Positions 41,893 to 53,960 of a stretch of DNA of 64,000 nt are shown here, piece after piece. Numbering within the stretch: position 1 is the first letter of the stretch; every line of letters begins with the position of its first letter. Made by a program: the position numbers and the translations under genes. Source of the DNA: Mixophyes australis. Its lineage: Eukaryota > Chordata > Amphibia > Anura > Limnodynastidae. The DNA is taken from assembly GCA_036250195.1 (NCBI GenBank), contig JAVHZZ010000001.1:394068283-394132282 (forward strand). Reading direction: 5' to 3'. The notes below the pieces were generated by a model. The model saw only the letters and a list, made by a program, of their open reading frames with translations, was not told where the DNA came from and searched no databases.

Positions 41893-43247
41893 CAGTTCTA
41901 CACAAGCAGCATATGCATCAGGTTTATGCCAGAAGTACCTTGGATATGCACAAAAATCAACCCAGAGCATACAGATAGGGCTAGCGTACAGTACACCCAG
42001 TTGAGAATGTAGTGTGAAGCGTATGCCGCATTTCTCAATTAATACTGCTCAAAATTAAAAAGAGGACCACTTGCTTCATTTCCTCTATGAATAAAGAGCA
42101 ATGCTACATTAACAGTGCATATGTCTTGTGTACAGCCACATCAGCCAAATTTTCTTTCTTTATTTATTTTACCTTGACCGTAACCAACTTTTTATGTTTG
42201 TACTGATTGCCTCTACGTATTGTGCATTGAGAATGTTCTGCGACTGCCCTATTTGTAGAGAATGCGCACTATTACCATCCTATAAATATGTATTGTGCTC
42301 TGTGACTGCACCACACTGTTTAATAATTATGTTTTCACTTTATTATTAAATACATCTAATCTATGTTCAATGAAACAAGTAAATTGAAACAGCATTTATT
42401 TTTTTATTTTTGAACAAACTTTTTTTTGACAATTTAAATCAATAAATACATTCCCTAAATGCAGAGTTCATCCATCATTATTGACAATTGGGACTTGGGC
42501 GTTGCTTTTGTTCCATTAGTTTGTCATTATGTTTCAATTTTATTGAATTTATGCTTTTGGATTATCATTCTTGTTTTATATGCTTATGCACAACAGCAAC
42601 AATTATACTTATGACTTTTTATACTTATGACGTATGAGCTTTTATTCAGGATTAATGTTAGTTACAAGGTTAAATCAGAAGAATATAAAGTTCAGTTAAT
42701 CCAAGCACCTATTTACCACTCTGAAGATATACACAATAATTTTCCATGGCCAACATTGAGTCATCAAAGACCTAAAGTGTCATGTCTACAAAATCAAACA
42801 TGTTTTTCAGCTAGGATAAGATATTACATTTGTTTACCTTCATTTCTGTTTAGCCTCAATGGGCTGGTCTCTTCTGTGGCCATTGACTCCCTGGGAATGA
42901 CGTCCTGGGTGTCTTCTACTCACACTGCTGCTATGTGAAACAGAGGAAAAAATGTTTTGCTTGACTTTCATTTAGTTTAAATTCATTATTTAACAAGTAT
43001 CAACATGTACAGTATGTGGTAGAAAACCACGCTTTGAACACTCCCCCCAAAAAAATTGAACACGCCAGAAATATAGACAAAAAGATTTACCTTTACAATG
43101 GACATTTGCATTCCCATTTTCCCCAAAATGCCCATTGACAATAACATTTGAAAACATAAATCTATCATTATTTTTATTAACACAATATTCTCTTATAGTA
43201 CTATGTCTGTGTGTTATTGTATAAAGATTGCTCCTGTATTATTACAC
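41893..43247. other. No gene recognised
   Basis: AT-rich. ORFs 42128-42349 and 42627-42938 show no domain I recognise. Confidence 0.4.
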
Positions 43248-43249
43248 TA

Positions 43250-44038
43250 CTGTCATAGCCAAAAGTTTTGAGAATGACACAAATATTATTTTTCACAATG
43301 TCCGCTGACTCAGATTTTATGATGGCAATTTGCATATACTCCAGAATGTCATGAAGATTGGACTGCTGAGGACTGGGGTAAAGTCATTTTCTCTGATGAA
43401 TCCCCTTTCAGATTGTTTGGGGCATATGGAAAAACGCTTGTCCGGAGAAGGAAAGGTAAGCACTACCATCAGTCCTGTGTCATGCCAACAGTAAGTAAAG
43501 CATGCTGAGACCATTCATGTGTGGGGTTGCTTCTCAGCCAAGGGTGTGGGCTCTCTCACAATTTTGGCTAAGAACACATCCATGAATAAAGAATGGTACC
43601 AAGACATCCTCCAAGAGCAACTTCTCCCAACCATCCAAGAACAGTTTGGTGACGAACAATGCCTTTGCCAGCATGATGGAGCATCTTGTCATAATGCAAA
43701 AGTGATAACTAAGTGTCTCGGGATCAAAACATCGAAATTTTTGGTCCATGGCCAGGAAACTTCCCAGACTTTATGATTGTGGTCAATCCTCAAGAGGTGG
43801 GTGGACAAACACATTTTTGAATTGCAGAGGTCTTCAAAAAGAAGGGTCAACACTGCAAATATTGACTCTTTGCATAAACGTAATGTAATTGTCAATAAAA
43901 GCCTTTGACACTTATGAAATGCTTGTAATTGTACTTCAGTATACCATAACATCTGACAAAAAGGTCTCAAAACACTGAAGAAGCAAACTTTGTGAGAACC
44001 AATACTTGTGTCATTCTCAAAACTTTTGACCATGACTA
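43250..44038 (+). mobile_element. Tc1/mariner element, internally deleted (789 bp)
   Basis: TIRs 'CAAAAGTTTTGAGAATGACA' (left) and its complement at the right (44005-44030). TA is at 43248-43249 and 44039-44040. The transposase is read from about 43335: 'DWGKVIFSDES' (first Asp), 'GLLLSQGCG' region, and 'QHDGASCHNAK' (second Asp, about 43672-43704). The third acidic residue region is disrupted. The N-terminal DNA-binding half is missing and there are stops, so it is dead. Confidence 0.88.
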
Positions 44039-44199
44039 TACTTTTTAAAAAATAATAATCACATCTGTAATGCACACTCATGTAAATATTAACAGAAGGT
44101 TTATATTTATATATCTTCAATGTACTCTTGTAGTCCAGTCTTCATATTATGCATATATCTTTTGGGTTAGATAGCTCTGGAAAAAAAACTTGTCCAAAC

Positions 44200-44726
44200 T
44201 TTAAAAAATGTGGACATAATAATAATTGTAAATGTCATTTTTAGACATTTTGTTACATTTTATAACAGAACAGATGAGGACAGATGCAGAACAGCAACGG
44301 GATGCATCTATCCCCGACGACCGTATAGACCGGCGCATGCGCAGAGTTGCAGCGTGTCAGGCGCCGTCTCCGCACTGACACTAGGTGCAGGAGACGGACA
44401 CCTGCACCTTGTCAGCAACCACGTCCTGTTGCCTAGCAGCAGGACGCTTTCTCTGCTCACCTGTCTGCAGCCAGCATGTCTGACCGCCAAAATCTCCCTA
44501 ACCCAATCAGGATACACCTTAGGGTATATAAAGCAGCCTCTGACACATGTCTAGGGTAAATCATCCAAACACTGCTTGTGTAAATCACAATGAAAGTGCA
44601 AGCAGTGAACAACCAGACAACTATGTATCAGGTTCAGGCATACCAAGTGTCCTTGTAGAGAAGTGGATAGTGGTATTAGAGCAGAATAGATGAATATGGA
44701 AGAGGGGAATCAACACTGAATGGGTA
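44200..44726. other. Unclassified; TATA-like promoter-style segment
   Basis: GC-rich 44300-44480 followed by 'GGGTATATAAAGCAGCC' (44522-44538). This looks like an LTR or LINE promoter region, but I found no paired ends. It directly precedes the truncated LINE. Confidence 0.3.
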
Positions 44727-45962
44727 TTGCAGTCGTGCTGTAAACTGAGAGTCCAAATTATTATTAGTGGGAATCAACATGGATTTGTGAGGGATAGGTC
44801 ATGTCAAACTATTCTAATTAGTTTCTACGAGGAAGTTAGTGGAAACTTAGACCAGGGCAGCACAGTAGATGTGGTCTACTTAGATTTTGCAAAGGCCTTT
44901 GATACAGTGCCACACAAGAGGTTGGTTTAAAAAATTAGAGAACTGGGTCTAGGAATCAACATTTGTACTTGGATCAAAAACTGGTTAGAGAATAGGGAAC
45001 AGAGAGTTGTGATAAATGGAACATTTTCTAATTGGTCAAAAGTCTTAAGTGGAGTACCTCAAGGTTCCATGCTGGGACCACTCCTTTTTAATATATTCAT
45101 TAATGACCTTGGTGATGGTTTAGAGAGTAAAGTTTCTATTTTTGCAGATGACACTAAACTCTGTAAGGTAATAAAATCAGAGCAAGATGTAGCTTCTCTA
45201 CAGAGGGGCTTAAATAAACTGGAGAATTGGGCAGCCAAATAGAATATGAGGTTTAACACAGATAAATGTAAGGTTATGCATTCAGGGATCAAAAACAAGA
45301 ACGCAATCTATAAATTAAATGGAATTAATTTAGGAGAATCTATAATGGAAAAGGATTTGGTAGTGCTCGTAGACAGTAGACTTAGCAATAGTGCTCAATG
45401 TCAAGCAGCAGCTGCAAGGGCAAACAAAGTATTGGCATGCATAAAAAGGGGCATAGATGCAAGGGAAGACCGTGTCATTTTGCCACTGTATAAATCGTTG
45501 GTAAGACCTCATCTTGAATATGCAGTACAGTTCTGGGCATCACTCTATAAAAAAGATAATTTGGAACTAGAAAGGTTTCAGAGAAGGGCGACAAAATTGA
45601 TAAAGGGTATGGAGTCATTAAGTTATGAGGAAAGGTTAGCCAGTTTAGGCATGTTTACTTTAGAAAAGAGGCGTCTAAGGGGAGATATGATTACTATGTA
45701 CAAATACATTAGGGGTCAATACAGAGAACTTTCATGGGAACTTTTTACCCCAAGGACTATACACAGGACATGTGGTCACTCCCTAAGGTTAGAGGAGAGA
45801 AAATTTCACAACCAGCAAAGGAAGGGGTTCTTTACAGTAAGGGCAGTCAAGATATGGAATTCATTGCCAGGGAAGGTTGTGATGGCAGATTTTATAGATA
45901 TGTTTAAGAAAGGGTTAGACAAATTTTTAGCGGAAAGGTGTATCCAGGGATATGACCGTTAA
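44727..45962 (+). pseudogene. Non-LTR retrotransposon (CR1/Rex1-like) reverse transcriptase, 5'-truncated
   Basis: One frame with only two stops (44928-44930 and 45240-45242). RT motifs in order: 'NQHGFVRDRSCQTILI', 'VVYLDFAKAFDTVPHKRLV', 'SGVPQGSMLGPLLFNIFIND', 'SIFADDTKL' (the FADD active site, about 45136-45162), then 'DKCKVMHSG', 'KDLVVLVDSRLS', 'LVRPHLEYAVQFW' and 'KRRLRGDMITMYKYI'. It ends at 45962. LINE RT copies its RNA at the nicked target. The endonuclease half is absent. The clade is not resolved; it resembles CR1/L2/Rex1 relatives. Confidence 0.85.
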
Positions 45963-46152
45963 TTAAAATAGTAGTGGATATAGGGTAAAAATAGGACTGC
46001 AATATTGAGTCTGGGGGGATTATCACAATTGAAGCAGATTGGCGGTTGCTTACTCTGGATCAATTTCAAATATAAGTGCAGGATCGCAGGAGATCCAAAA
46101 TAGGTTGAACTTGATGGACTGGTGTCTTTTTTCAACCTCATCAACTATGTTA
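45963..46152 (+). mobile_element. 3' UTR of the LINE
   Basis: It has 'GGTTGAACTTGATGGAC' followed by 'TTTTTTCAACC' (46102-46136), a small hairpin typical of 3' ends of this LINE type in amphibians, and ends around 'CTATGTTACTGTGTTA'. Confidence 0.65.
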
Positions 46153-46506
46153 CTGTGTTAAATAGGATGAAACATCCCAGAAAAGAAATGCAGAATAGAT
46201 GGAGAAAGTACATGCAGTTCTAAAAGAATGAAGCCAGACTCACTCAATACCTGCGTGGTAAAGTTCCTTCCATTGAGTCCTTTGTAGATATTTTACCTCC
46301 CCTGGGAGTGGGGAGCATTCAATGTAAATGGCTGGAGTAAACAGTGTTCTGAATGCAGTACGTCTGGTGGTGCGCATGTGTGGTGTAGCGAAGCGATGAG
46401 TAGTTACTGGCTATTGCCCCCGGCTATCAATGTAGTTAGGATATTCCAGCGGAATATGGTGTATGCAAATGTCGAAGCAGACGTACCCTACGTGCTTCAC
46501 CTGGCC
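46153..46506. other. Unassigned sequence upstream of the retroviral LTR
   Basis: It does not align by eye with the first 256 bp of the 3' LTR (60778-61033). No domain recognised. It may be a divergent U3 or unrelated DNA. Confidence 0.35.
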
Positions 46507-47111
46507 CACAGAGGATTAATGATCAGAATGATATTGTGTGTATAATGTTAATAGACCAGCTTAAACCACATTTTCAGCGGGAAGATACATATGCCGCTGT
46601 TGGAGAGTTGACCCCCACCCTTGGAGGGCATTGTTTGAACCGAACTATGACCTGCATTATACTGGACTGTCCTGAATGCTGAACCAATGGAAACTTGCCA
46701 TGACATCACTCCTGTTTTTTATGTATCACAAACTGTATATAAACCAAGCACTGGGGCCATCATACAGTCTACTTGACCACAGACTTCAGGATTGAATGAC
46801 TATATGCTGGATCCAGAACGCTTGCGTATGTATCGGCTTTACTTTATTTATTGAATTTTTATTTGTTGCATCTTGTTATTAAATCTCTTTCTGCGTTGGA
46901 ACCACACAAATCGAAGTGGACAATTTTCATTGATAGCAACTAGACCGGGGGTAGGTAACCTGTGGCTCTACAGGTATTGTGAAACTACAAGTCCCAGCAT
47001 GCCTTTCCAGTAGATAACCAGCAGATAGGTGGCAAGGCATGCTGGGATTTGTAGTTTCACAACACCTGGAGAGCCGCAGGTTGCCTACCCCTGGACTAGA
47101 CGAACATAACA
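46507..47111 (+). mobile_element. 5' LTR of the endogenous retrovirus (recognisable part), with a MITE inside
   Basis: Homologous to 61034-61479 from 'ACAGAGGATTAATGATC' to 'GAACATAACA'. It has a CCAAT box (46684-46688), TATATAAA (46736-46743) and ATTAAA (about 46879). The first about 256 bp of U3 found in the 3' LTR is absent or replaced. A hAT MITE lies at 46946-47093. Confidence 0.85.
46946..47093. mobile_element. hAT-type palindromic MITE inside the 5' LTR
   Basis: TIRs CCGGGGGTAGGTAACCTG and CAGGTTGCCTACCCCTG; the arms share 'TTGTGAAACTACAAGTCCCA'. TSD AACTAGAC/GACTAGAC (46938-46945, 47094-47101). The 3' LTR has the empty site 'GCGACTAGACGAAC', confirming the insertion. Confidence 0.92.
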
Positions 47112-47114
47112 ATT

Positions 47115-47124
47115 TGGGGGCTCG
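47115..47124 (+). promoter_or_regulatory. Retroviral primer-binding site, tRNA-Pro-like
   Basis: TGGGGGCTCG lies three bases after the LTR end. A proline-tRNA primer site begins with these ten bases. The match breaks off after that. Confidence 0.65.
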
Positions 47125-48064
47125 GAGCAGTGAGATCACATTACCGGAAGATTCGCAAATCCTACGGATTTCGGGTCCTCAACAAGTGGTGGAAGACGCG
47201 TCATAATTGGGTAAGAACACAATGTGTTCGAGGCCTGTTTATCATTCTGTGTTGTGGAACCGAATGTCCGTTTTGTGTAATCCATGAAGCACTGGTTAGA
47301 ACCTAGGGACAAGAAATAAAGAAAAACCTGTTTCTTTTTATTGTCTTAGTGCGATTCCATTTGATTTATTTTGCATAGTGTATGCATAAAATTCCATGTG
47401 TTTAATCAGTTGTTTTGATAGATAGTCCTGTTGTATTTTATAGTGTAATCAATTGTTAAAACCTCTGAAAACTTATTACAAACATTTGGGAAAGTTTTTT
47501 TCTGCGCAGAAAACAAAGGTGTATGTGAATTTTGTGACTGTATAGATAAAGTAAAGTTGATGCCGGTTGCTGTTTGACGAAACAGGGTATAAAAGAGAAC
47601 CAAGGAAGGTATACTGTGTTTGTGAAAGCAGGGTAATTTTGTGACCAATCGCAATTGTAATTGCATAGTATACAGGTAGCTTAGTATCTGTGTGCCGCGC
47701 GGTCGGACCGCACATGTTATATACGTAACTAGTGATTGAGTGATTGTGAGCGGCTGGAGGAGGTACGCTGGTAAGGCTGGTATTAGTAAATACTTAGGGC
47801 TACCAGTGGTATAGTAATCAGCAGGAACCTGTCTGAAAAGGTGGGATATTGTTTTATGCTGTAAAGTGTTAATAATTCCGTCAGTTCAGTAGAAAGGGCC
47901 TGTGTTAGGGACTTCGCTGGGTACGCTGTCAGTCTTGTGTATTGTTTAGTGTTACACAGTGGAGAAGAAGTGAGTGGACGCAGCTTGTGTAATTCGTCCA
48001 CGGCCACCACAAATCTCACACCTGAGTTTTTGCATTGCGAAACATTGGAAAATTCCGTTTCCAC
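47125..48064 (+). other. Retroviral leader
   Basis: About 0.94 kb between the primer site and the gag ATG. No coding frame recognised. It presumably held the splice donor and packaging signal, neither of which I can place. Confidence 0.5.
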
Positions 48065-49916
48065 ATGGGTGCTAAGCAAACGTGTGAGATGGCCGATGTG
48101 ACCGACGTACAGGTCAAAGCAGGACCGACGGGGTCTGCTCGGTATATAATGTGTAAGAAATATGGTGCGTACGCAACAAAGTACTGTGATAAGTGGATCA
48201 AGATGACCAATGAATGTGTGAAACCATTTCCCAAAGTTTGTACTTTCAATTCAGAGGTTAGAGATAAAATCTGTTTTATTTATTTGAAATCATTGAAACA
48301 AAGAGTAAAACACAATGACTGTTTAAAACTGTGGCAACAGGAAGGGAACACGTGGCAGGGTAACGTGTGCTTACTGGAAGGAAGTGTTGCGAAGCGAGGA
48401 GAAGGGAGGCGCTCCCCCATCGCCATATGCGGGCGGGGGCAAAAGTACAGCCGATACCAAAAATTATAAAAATTAAACAAGTAATTTATATCCTGTATTA
48501 AGTAATTTCAAAGGTAATGTTTCTGAAGAAGATGATGAACCCACTGTTAATTCAGCCATTGCCCATGCAATTAACATACAAGAGGTACCACGCAGACAAC
48601 GAAAGGGAACAGTCCCACCAGCAGGGCATCATCTGAAATTGGTGAAAGTAGCATAGATATTAATAAACGGGGTAACATTCATTGTTCTGAAACAGTAATT
48701 TCAGCAATTAATCCAGAATGTAGCGATTTGGTAGGTTTGCATCATGTCCGCACAATAGCAGTTCCCAATGGGAAAGCGGACAAAGATGGTGTAGTTCCCA
48801 TAAAACATGTAGCACTGCATTGTCCATGGGCTAGATCTGAGCTGCATTCCATTATGTCTGATTTCCCAGATCCTAGGAAAGAGTTGGCCAAATGTCAGAA
48901 ATTTGTTAAAGATTTAGGTAATGCACATGAGCCAACTAATAAAAATTGACGAGTGGTGTTGAGGACCTGTCTTCCTCCCAATAGTGACATCATCATCAAC
49001 ATTTATTTATAAAGCGCCAGCAAATTCCGTAGTGCTTTACAATTGGGAACAAACACTGATAAGACAATACTAATTAATACATACAGACAGAGAGGTAAGA
49101 GAACCCTGCTCGCAAGCTTACAATCTATAGGACAATGGGAGTTAGAAACACAAGGGCATGTGTTACATCATATTGCATTGGGACATACAAAAGTTTATTA
49201 AGGATTGTATGTTGGAGGGAGAGAAGTCCTTAACAGATGATGATAATCAGGAAAATATTAAACGTATAATCTCACAGTTGACCATATACTTTCCAGTGGT
49301 GGTGAATTGGAGCAAAATATTTACTATCTAACAAAAGGATAGTGAAAATGCGTCAGATTATTTTGCAAGAGCTCTGGCAGCAATGATCCAGTACATAGGG
49401 ATATCAGACATAAAAGATGATGTGCATCATAGGAAGGTAGCTGTGACAGTGTTAATGGATGGTCTCAAGGAAAATCTAAATAGTAGGGTACAAACCTCTT
49501 TACCTAATTGGAGGGGAATCACGGTAGATGCTCTTAGAGAGTCTGCTGTGGAGCATGACAAAAATATAGGAAAGAAGAGAGAGGCGCAAAGTGAGAGGTT
49601 AATGATGGTAAGTATGCAGGTTTTAGAAGCACTACACACACGACAACAGTATAACAACACGTATTATGGAGAGCGACAAAAGCAAGAGACAATGAGGTGT
49701 TTCAAATGTTTTAAAATTGGACATGTAGCAAGAAACTGTCAAGAGAAAAGAGATAGAGGGGAACATAGGGACAATAGAAGATTTGGGCCAACCAGAAGGG
49801 GATCACATATATACCAACAAGATAGGACACATACACACTTCTCAGAGATTTTCCAGCAGTTGCCTGCACACATCATAGCAGCAAATGCTTTGCGGAAGAA
49901 CAGTAACCAAGACTAG
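48065..49916 (+). pseudogene. Retroviral gag (matrix, capsid, nucleocapsid), decayed
   Basis: Matrix begins 'MGAKQT' at 48065 (Gly2, a myristoylation-type start) and runs to a stop at 48467-48469. Capsid pieces: 48728-48949 ('CPWARSELHSIMSDFPDPRK', a class I-type capsid start) and 49383-49590. Nucleocapsid: 'CFKCFKIGHVARNC' (about 49700-49741), a single CCHC knuckle. The stop at 49914-49916 ends gag. A dispersed repeat is inserted at 48993-49136. Frameshifts and stops separate the pieces, so no Gag could be made. Confidence 0.8.
48993..49136. repeat. Interspersed repeat, 'TTTATTTATAAAGCGCC' family, copy 2, inside gag
   Basis: Close match to 2800-2945 in the same orientation, starting with CAT triplets. 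It splits the capsid region. Confidence 0.85.
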
Positions 49917-50498
49917 GGGCTAGGTCATACCTGTATCCTACAACCAGTTAGGTTAACTGAAAATCTTAGGGAAGAACCTACAGTGACAGTTGATGTATCT
50001 GGTGTAGCACAAACTTTTCATGTGGGTACAGGGGTGGCCAGATCCGTGATAACTTCTCCTTTGAGTCTACAGGTTACCAACAGAACTGTTCCAGCTATGG
50101 GGGCAACGGAGAGAGTGCATTGCCCTTTGACTTAACCTGCAGAAATTACTATTGGGCCCCTGTATACCAAACATTCCTTTCTCTTGGCTTCAGCAGCTCC
50201 TACTAACCTACTGGGCAGTGATTTATTGTGTAAAATGGGATGTGTCATTTACTGTACCCCTGATGGTGTATTTCTAGACATATCAGGAAAGGTTGTATAT
50301 AAGGTACAGGACATATTGGACTCCCCGCAAAGGTTAATGCTGTACTCTACCATTCTAGAACAAGGTCGATCTCAGGTAAAGGAAATATTATCACAAATAC
50401 TGGGTTCCCTATGGACCAAAGATGGACAGAGATCTGAATTGATGGCAAATGTAGCTCCTGTAACGATTAATCTGAAAAAATCCCACATTACCCATTAA
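49917..50498 (+). pseudogene. Retroviral protease region, decayed
   Basis: 'FHVGTGVARSV' (about 50016-50048) is where the catalytic D-T/S-G should be; Asp is replaced by Gly. A later stop is at 50132-50134. Downstream 'NLLGSDLLCKMG' (50196-50231) is the conserved flap-to-helix segment of retroviral proteases. Confidence 0.7.
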
Positions 50499-51891
50499 AA
50501 CCGGAGGTGGAATTAGGGGTGTATCCTGTATTTGAAAGGCTGCTGCAACAAGGGATCCTAATTTGTACATCCAGCACAGCCAATAGTCCAATTTTCCCAG
50601 TGAAGAAGAATGGGGGGAAGGGCTTAGATTAGTCCAAGAGCTAAGGGGAATTAACAAAGTTGTTGAGAGCCAATTCCCCGTAGTGCCCAATCCAGGTGTC
50701 ATAATTATTCAGATTCCACCATTTGCCAGTCATTTCACTGTCATTGATCTCTGTTCTGCCTTCTTCTCTGTCCCTCTTCATCCTGTCAATACTTTTTTGC
50801 ATTTTCCTATAGGGGGTGCAATATACATAGCCAAGGTTCCCCCAGGGGTTCATTGACAGTCCTTGTATTTTCTCCCAGGCTTTACATGACTGTTTGCAAT
50901 CCTTCCAACCAAGCAATGGGTCTATTCTAATTCAATATATAGATAATTTATTGCTATGTTCTGTTTTGTTTATGTCATCTGTGCATGATACTAAACTGTT
51001 GTTGCTCCATCTCTCTCAAACAAGCCATGTCAGACCAAGGTTAAATACTTGGGACACTGTCTAACCCAGGGGCTAAGACACCTAACAACAGACAGAATAC
51101 AAGCAATACAAAACCTGACCCTGCCGCAGAATCAACAGCAGATCTGTACCTTCTTGGGGATGTGTGGATATTGTAGATCATGGATTCCAGGTTTTTCTAT
51201 TCTAGCATTACCAATGCAGGAATTAGTCTCATCCTCAAAGCCTGAGCGTGTTACACATACAGAGGACTCAGAGGAGGCATTCTTTAACCTTAAAGAGAGT
51301 TTGACTAAGGCACCTGCTTTGGGAATACCGGATTATGAAAAGCCATTTGAGTTGTATTGTACGGAGGCTGATTGTTGTGCAACAGGTGTCTTGACACAGA
51401 AACATTTTGACGCTAGCAGACCGGTAGCATACTACAGTGCACAATTGGGCACTGTGGCAAAATCACTCAAAACATATTTAAGAAGTGTAGCAGCAACTGC
51501 TCTTCTGGTAAGTAAGAACGAGGTTGTAGTATTAGGACATGATTCAACTGTCTATACACCACATGCAGTATCTGCTCTGTTAAATTCAGCTCAAACCAGA
51601 CATGTCTCTTCAGCAAGGTTCACAAAGTGGGGACTAGCTCTGATGGCACCTGCAAACATCACCATCAAACGGTGCAATACTTTAAATCCAGCTACATATC
51701 TACTATATGTGCCTCAAGATGCACAAAGGGTGGAAGGGGAGGGGACTCTGGCTAGAGGTGAATTTTGCAGGTATACTGATACACATGATTGTATGGAATA
51801 TATGAACCAGACTTTTACTGCGAGACCTGATATACGTGACACACCCTTAGAAAATGTAGATTTTTATGTTTTACACGGATGGGAGTTATAG
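50499..51891 (+). pseudogene. Retroviral reverse transcriptase, decayed
   Basis: Fingers and palm (50499-51000) survive in shifted frames: 'FTVIDLCSAFFSVPL' and, at the active site, 'QYIDNLLLCS' (about 50932-50961), where YIDD has become YIDN. 51049-51891 is an 280-codon frame covering thumb and connection ('FLGMCGYCRSWIPGF', 'ALGIPDYEKPFELY', 'RPVAYYSAQL'), gamma-retrovirus-like in pattern. Several stops and shifts. Confidence 0.8.
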
Positions 51892-52290
51892 ACAGACAGA
51901 CACAGGAGAACTATGTTTCGGTTACGCTGTTGTAGATGATGAGGGTGTTATAGAAGCTGAACCCCTTGGCCCACCCAAGTGGCCGAACTTGTGGCAATTA
52001 GGAGATTGTGTGAGTTGGCAGAGGGTAAATCAGCTAATATATACACTGACTCTAGGTACGCCTTTGGGGTAGTGCATGATTTCAGGGCCCTTTGGGGTCT
52101 TAGAAATGTTATGACAGCAGCAGGCATAGCAGTAACACATTCACATCACATAAAAGGACTCTTGATAGCGATACAGTTAACTTAGGCAGTAGCCGTCATC
52201 AAATGCAAAGCTCACACATACAAAGAAGACCAGGTATCAGTGGGCAATAGCAGAGCAAATGAGCTGCCAAGTGGGCAGAAGGGTTATCTG
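51866..52290 (+). pseudogene. Retroviral RNase H, decayed
   Basis: 'FYTDGSYRQTDTG' (51867-51905) holds the first Asp. After a frameshift near 51978, 'AELVAIRRLCELAEGK' holds the Glu and 'IYTDSRYAFGVVHDF' the second Asp. It overlaps the RT frame end. Confidence 0.78.
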
Positions 52291-52369
52291 TAAATGTATC
52301 AACTGACAAAATGATGGTTTTTCAAACGACAAACACACAGAAATGAATTGAAATGCAAGATTTGTGTTC

Positions 52370-53497
52370 ACTACAGGAAAAGATGATCTGGAAGGCAAAG
52401 GGATGTGGTCAAGAGTCCTCTGGACTCTGGAGAGATGGACAAGGTAGGCCCGTGGCTCCCAGGGCATATTACCCAGGCCTGGCTGAGGCAGCATCATTTA
52501 GGTAAAGAAGGTATGTGTAAGCCGGTTAGAGCCTACTGGTGTGCACCAGGCTTTTCTTCTCAGGCTGGTAAGAAGGCAATGTCTTGTCTTACTTGTTTGA
52601 GGAAAAATGTCGGGAAGACAATGCCAACTGAGCCATCCCATATCCCTCCTATAGACGGACCTTTTCAGGTAATACAAATTGACTTCATCCAATAACCACC
52701 TCGCAGGAATCTCAAATATGTAATAGTTTGTACTGATGTGTTTTCTAACTGGGTAGAGCCATTTCCAGCTGCCACTTTACTGCTAAGAAAATTGTTCAGG
52801 AATTTGGATGCAGATATGGTATCCCTAGAATTATAGAAAGTGATAGGGGTACTCATTTTACTAGTAATTTATTTTAGAACATGTGTAAACTTATAGGAAT
52901 CAATAGCAGACTTCATACTCCTTACAGACCACAAGCCAGTGGTAAGGTGGAAAGGGAAAAGATACCATTAAGAACAAACTGAGTAAGATAATGGCTGAAA
53001 CCGGATTGGCATGGCCCGAAGCTTTGCCACTAGTCCTCCATAGCATCAGAACCACTCCCAGACCTCCTCTTAATCTGTCCCCCTTTGAGATACTTTTTGG
53101 CAGACAACCTCATTTGACCATAGGTCCACAGGATGATTTAAAGTGCAATAATGAAATGACTGTGCAATATCTCATAAAAATGAGCAGACAGCTTAAACAA
53201 TAACAACAGAAACTCAAATTGCTGTCACCTGGTATGCCAGAAACAAATTGTCATGATGTTGAGCCTGGGGAATATGTTATGATCTGCAACTACTTACGCT
53301 CAGGTTGTTTAACAGACCGTTGGGAAGGCCCGCACCAAGTGTTAATGACCAGCACCACATCTCTGAAGGTAGCAGAAAGAGACACTTGGGTCCATTCAAC
53401 TCACTGCAGGAAAGTCAACAATCCGGAGAAGGTACAAGACAAAACTGAGACTGACAACACAGATCTGTCACTTGTGAAACTGTTCCGTGAGACCTAA
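52370..53497 (+). pseudogene. Retroviral integrase, decayed
   Basis: Zinc-binding Cys pair 'CLTCLRKN' (52582-52605). Core: first Asp in 'IQIDFIQ' with a stop next to it (52672-52695), second in 'ESDRGTHFT', Glu in 'ASGKVERE' (about 52932-52955). The C-terminal domain 'DRWEGPHQVLMTSTTSLKV' (53315-53371) and 'WVHSTHCRKV' matches the class I (gamma-like) pattern. At least two frameshifts and several stops. Confidence 0.8.
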
Positions 53498-53960
53498 AGA
53501 CTGCAGCTACTGACATCTGGAGGAAAAGTTGTTAGAACAATCAATACAGCCTGTTGCCAAACCCAGTTCAGGGGTAATGAAAAGATCTGCTAGCTCTGAA
53601 ACTCAGAGACAGTGTGAGGGGCTATTGTCTGGAGAATATTTGTAAGTACTGTGACTCCCTAGTTAAAGAGAAGTGCATCCAGCGATGTTAGTTCAATAGT
53701 AATCTGGAATTGGGCGGGCATCCTCTAGATGATTATCACTCCTTAGTGGGTAAGGTCTTAAACCAAACAGAGTGCTGGGTGTGCTCTCATGTGCCTCAGG
53801 GACACATAATGTAGAACTAGTACCATTCCTGTTAAACATCTCATTCCCGAATTATGGGGAGGGAGGTCCATAAACGGGAGATATAATATCACTAGGTCCC
53901 CTAGTCTAAAGCTTTGCCAACACTCCCTAGATCGGTCTTTGTTATGTCTAAATATCTCAC
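53498..53960 (+). pseudogene. Retroviral env, surface subunit, 5' part, decayed
   Basis: 'NQTECWVCSHVPQG' (about 53763-53804) contains the CXXC motif of gamma-type surface subunits. Sequence up to about 53960 continues in broken frames. The next env segment is displaced by a hAT-type element. Confidence 0.6.

Noticed and set aside
43250..44038. Active Tc1 transposon
   Set aside because: The DNA-binding half is missing and the transposase frame has stops.
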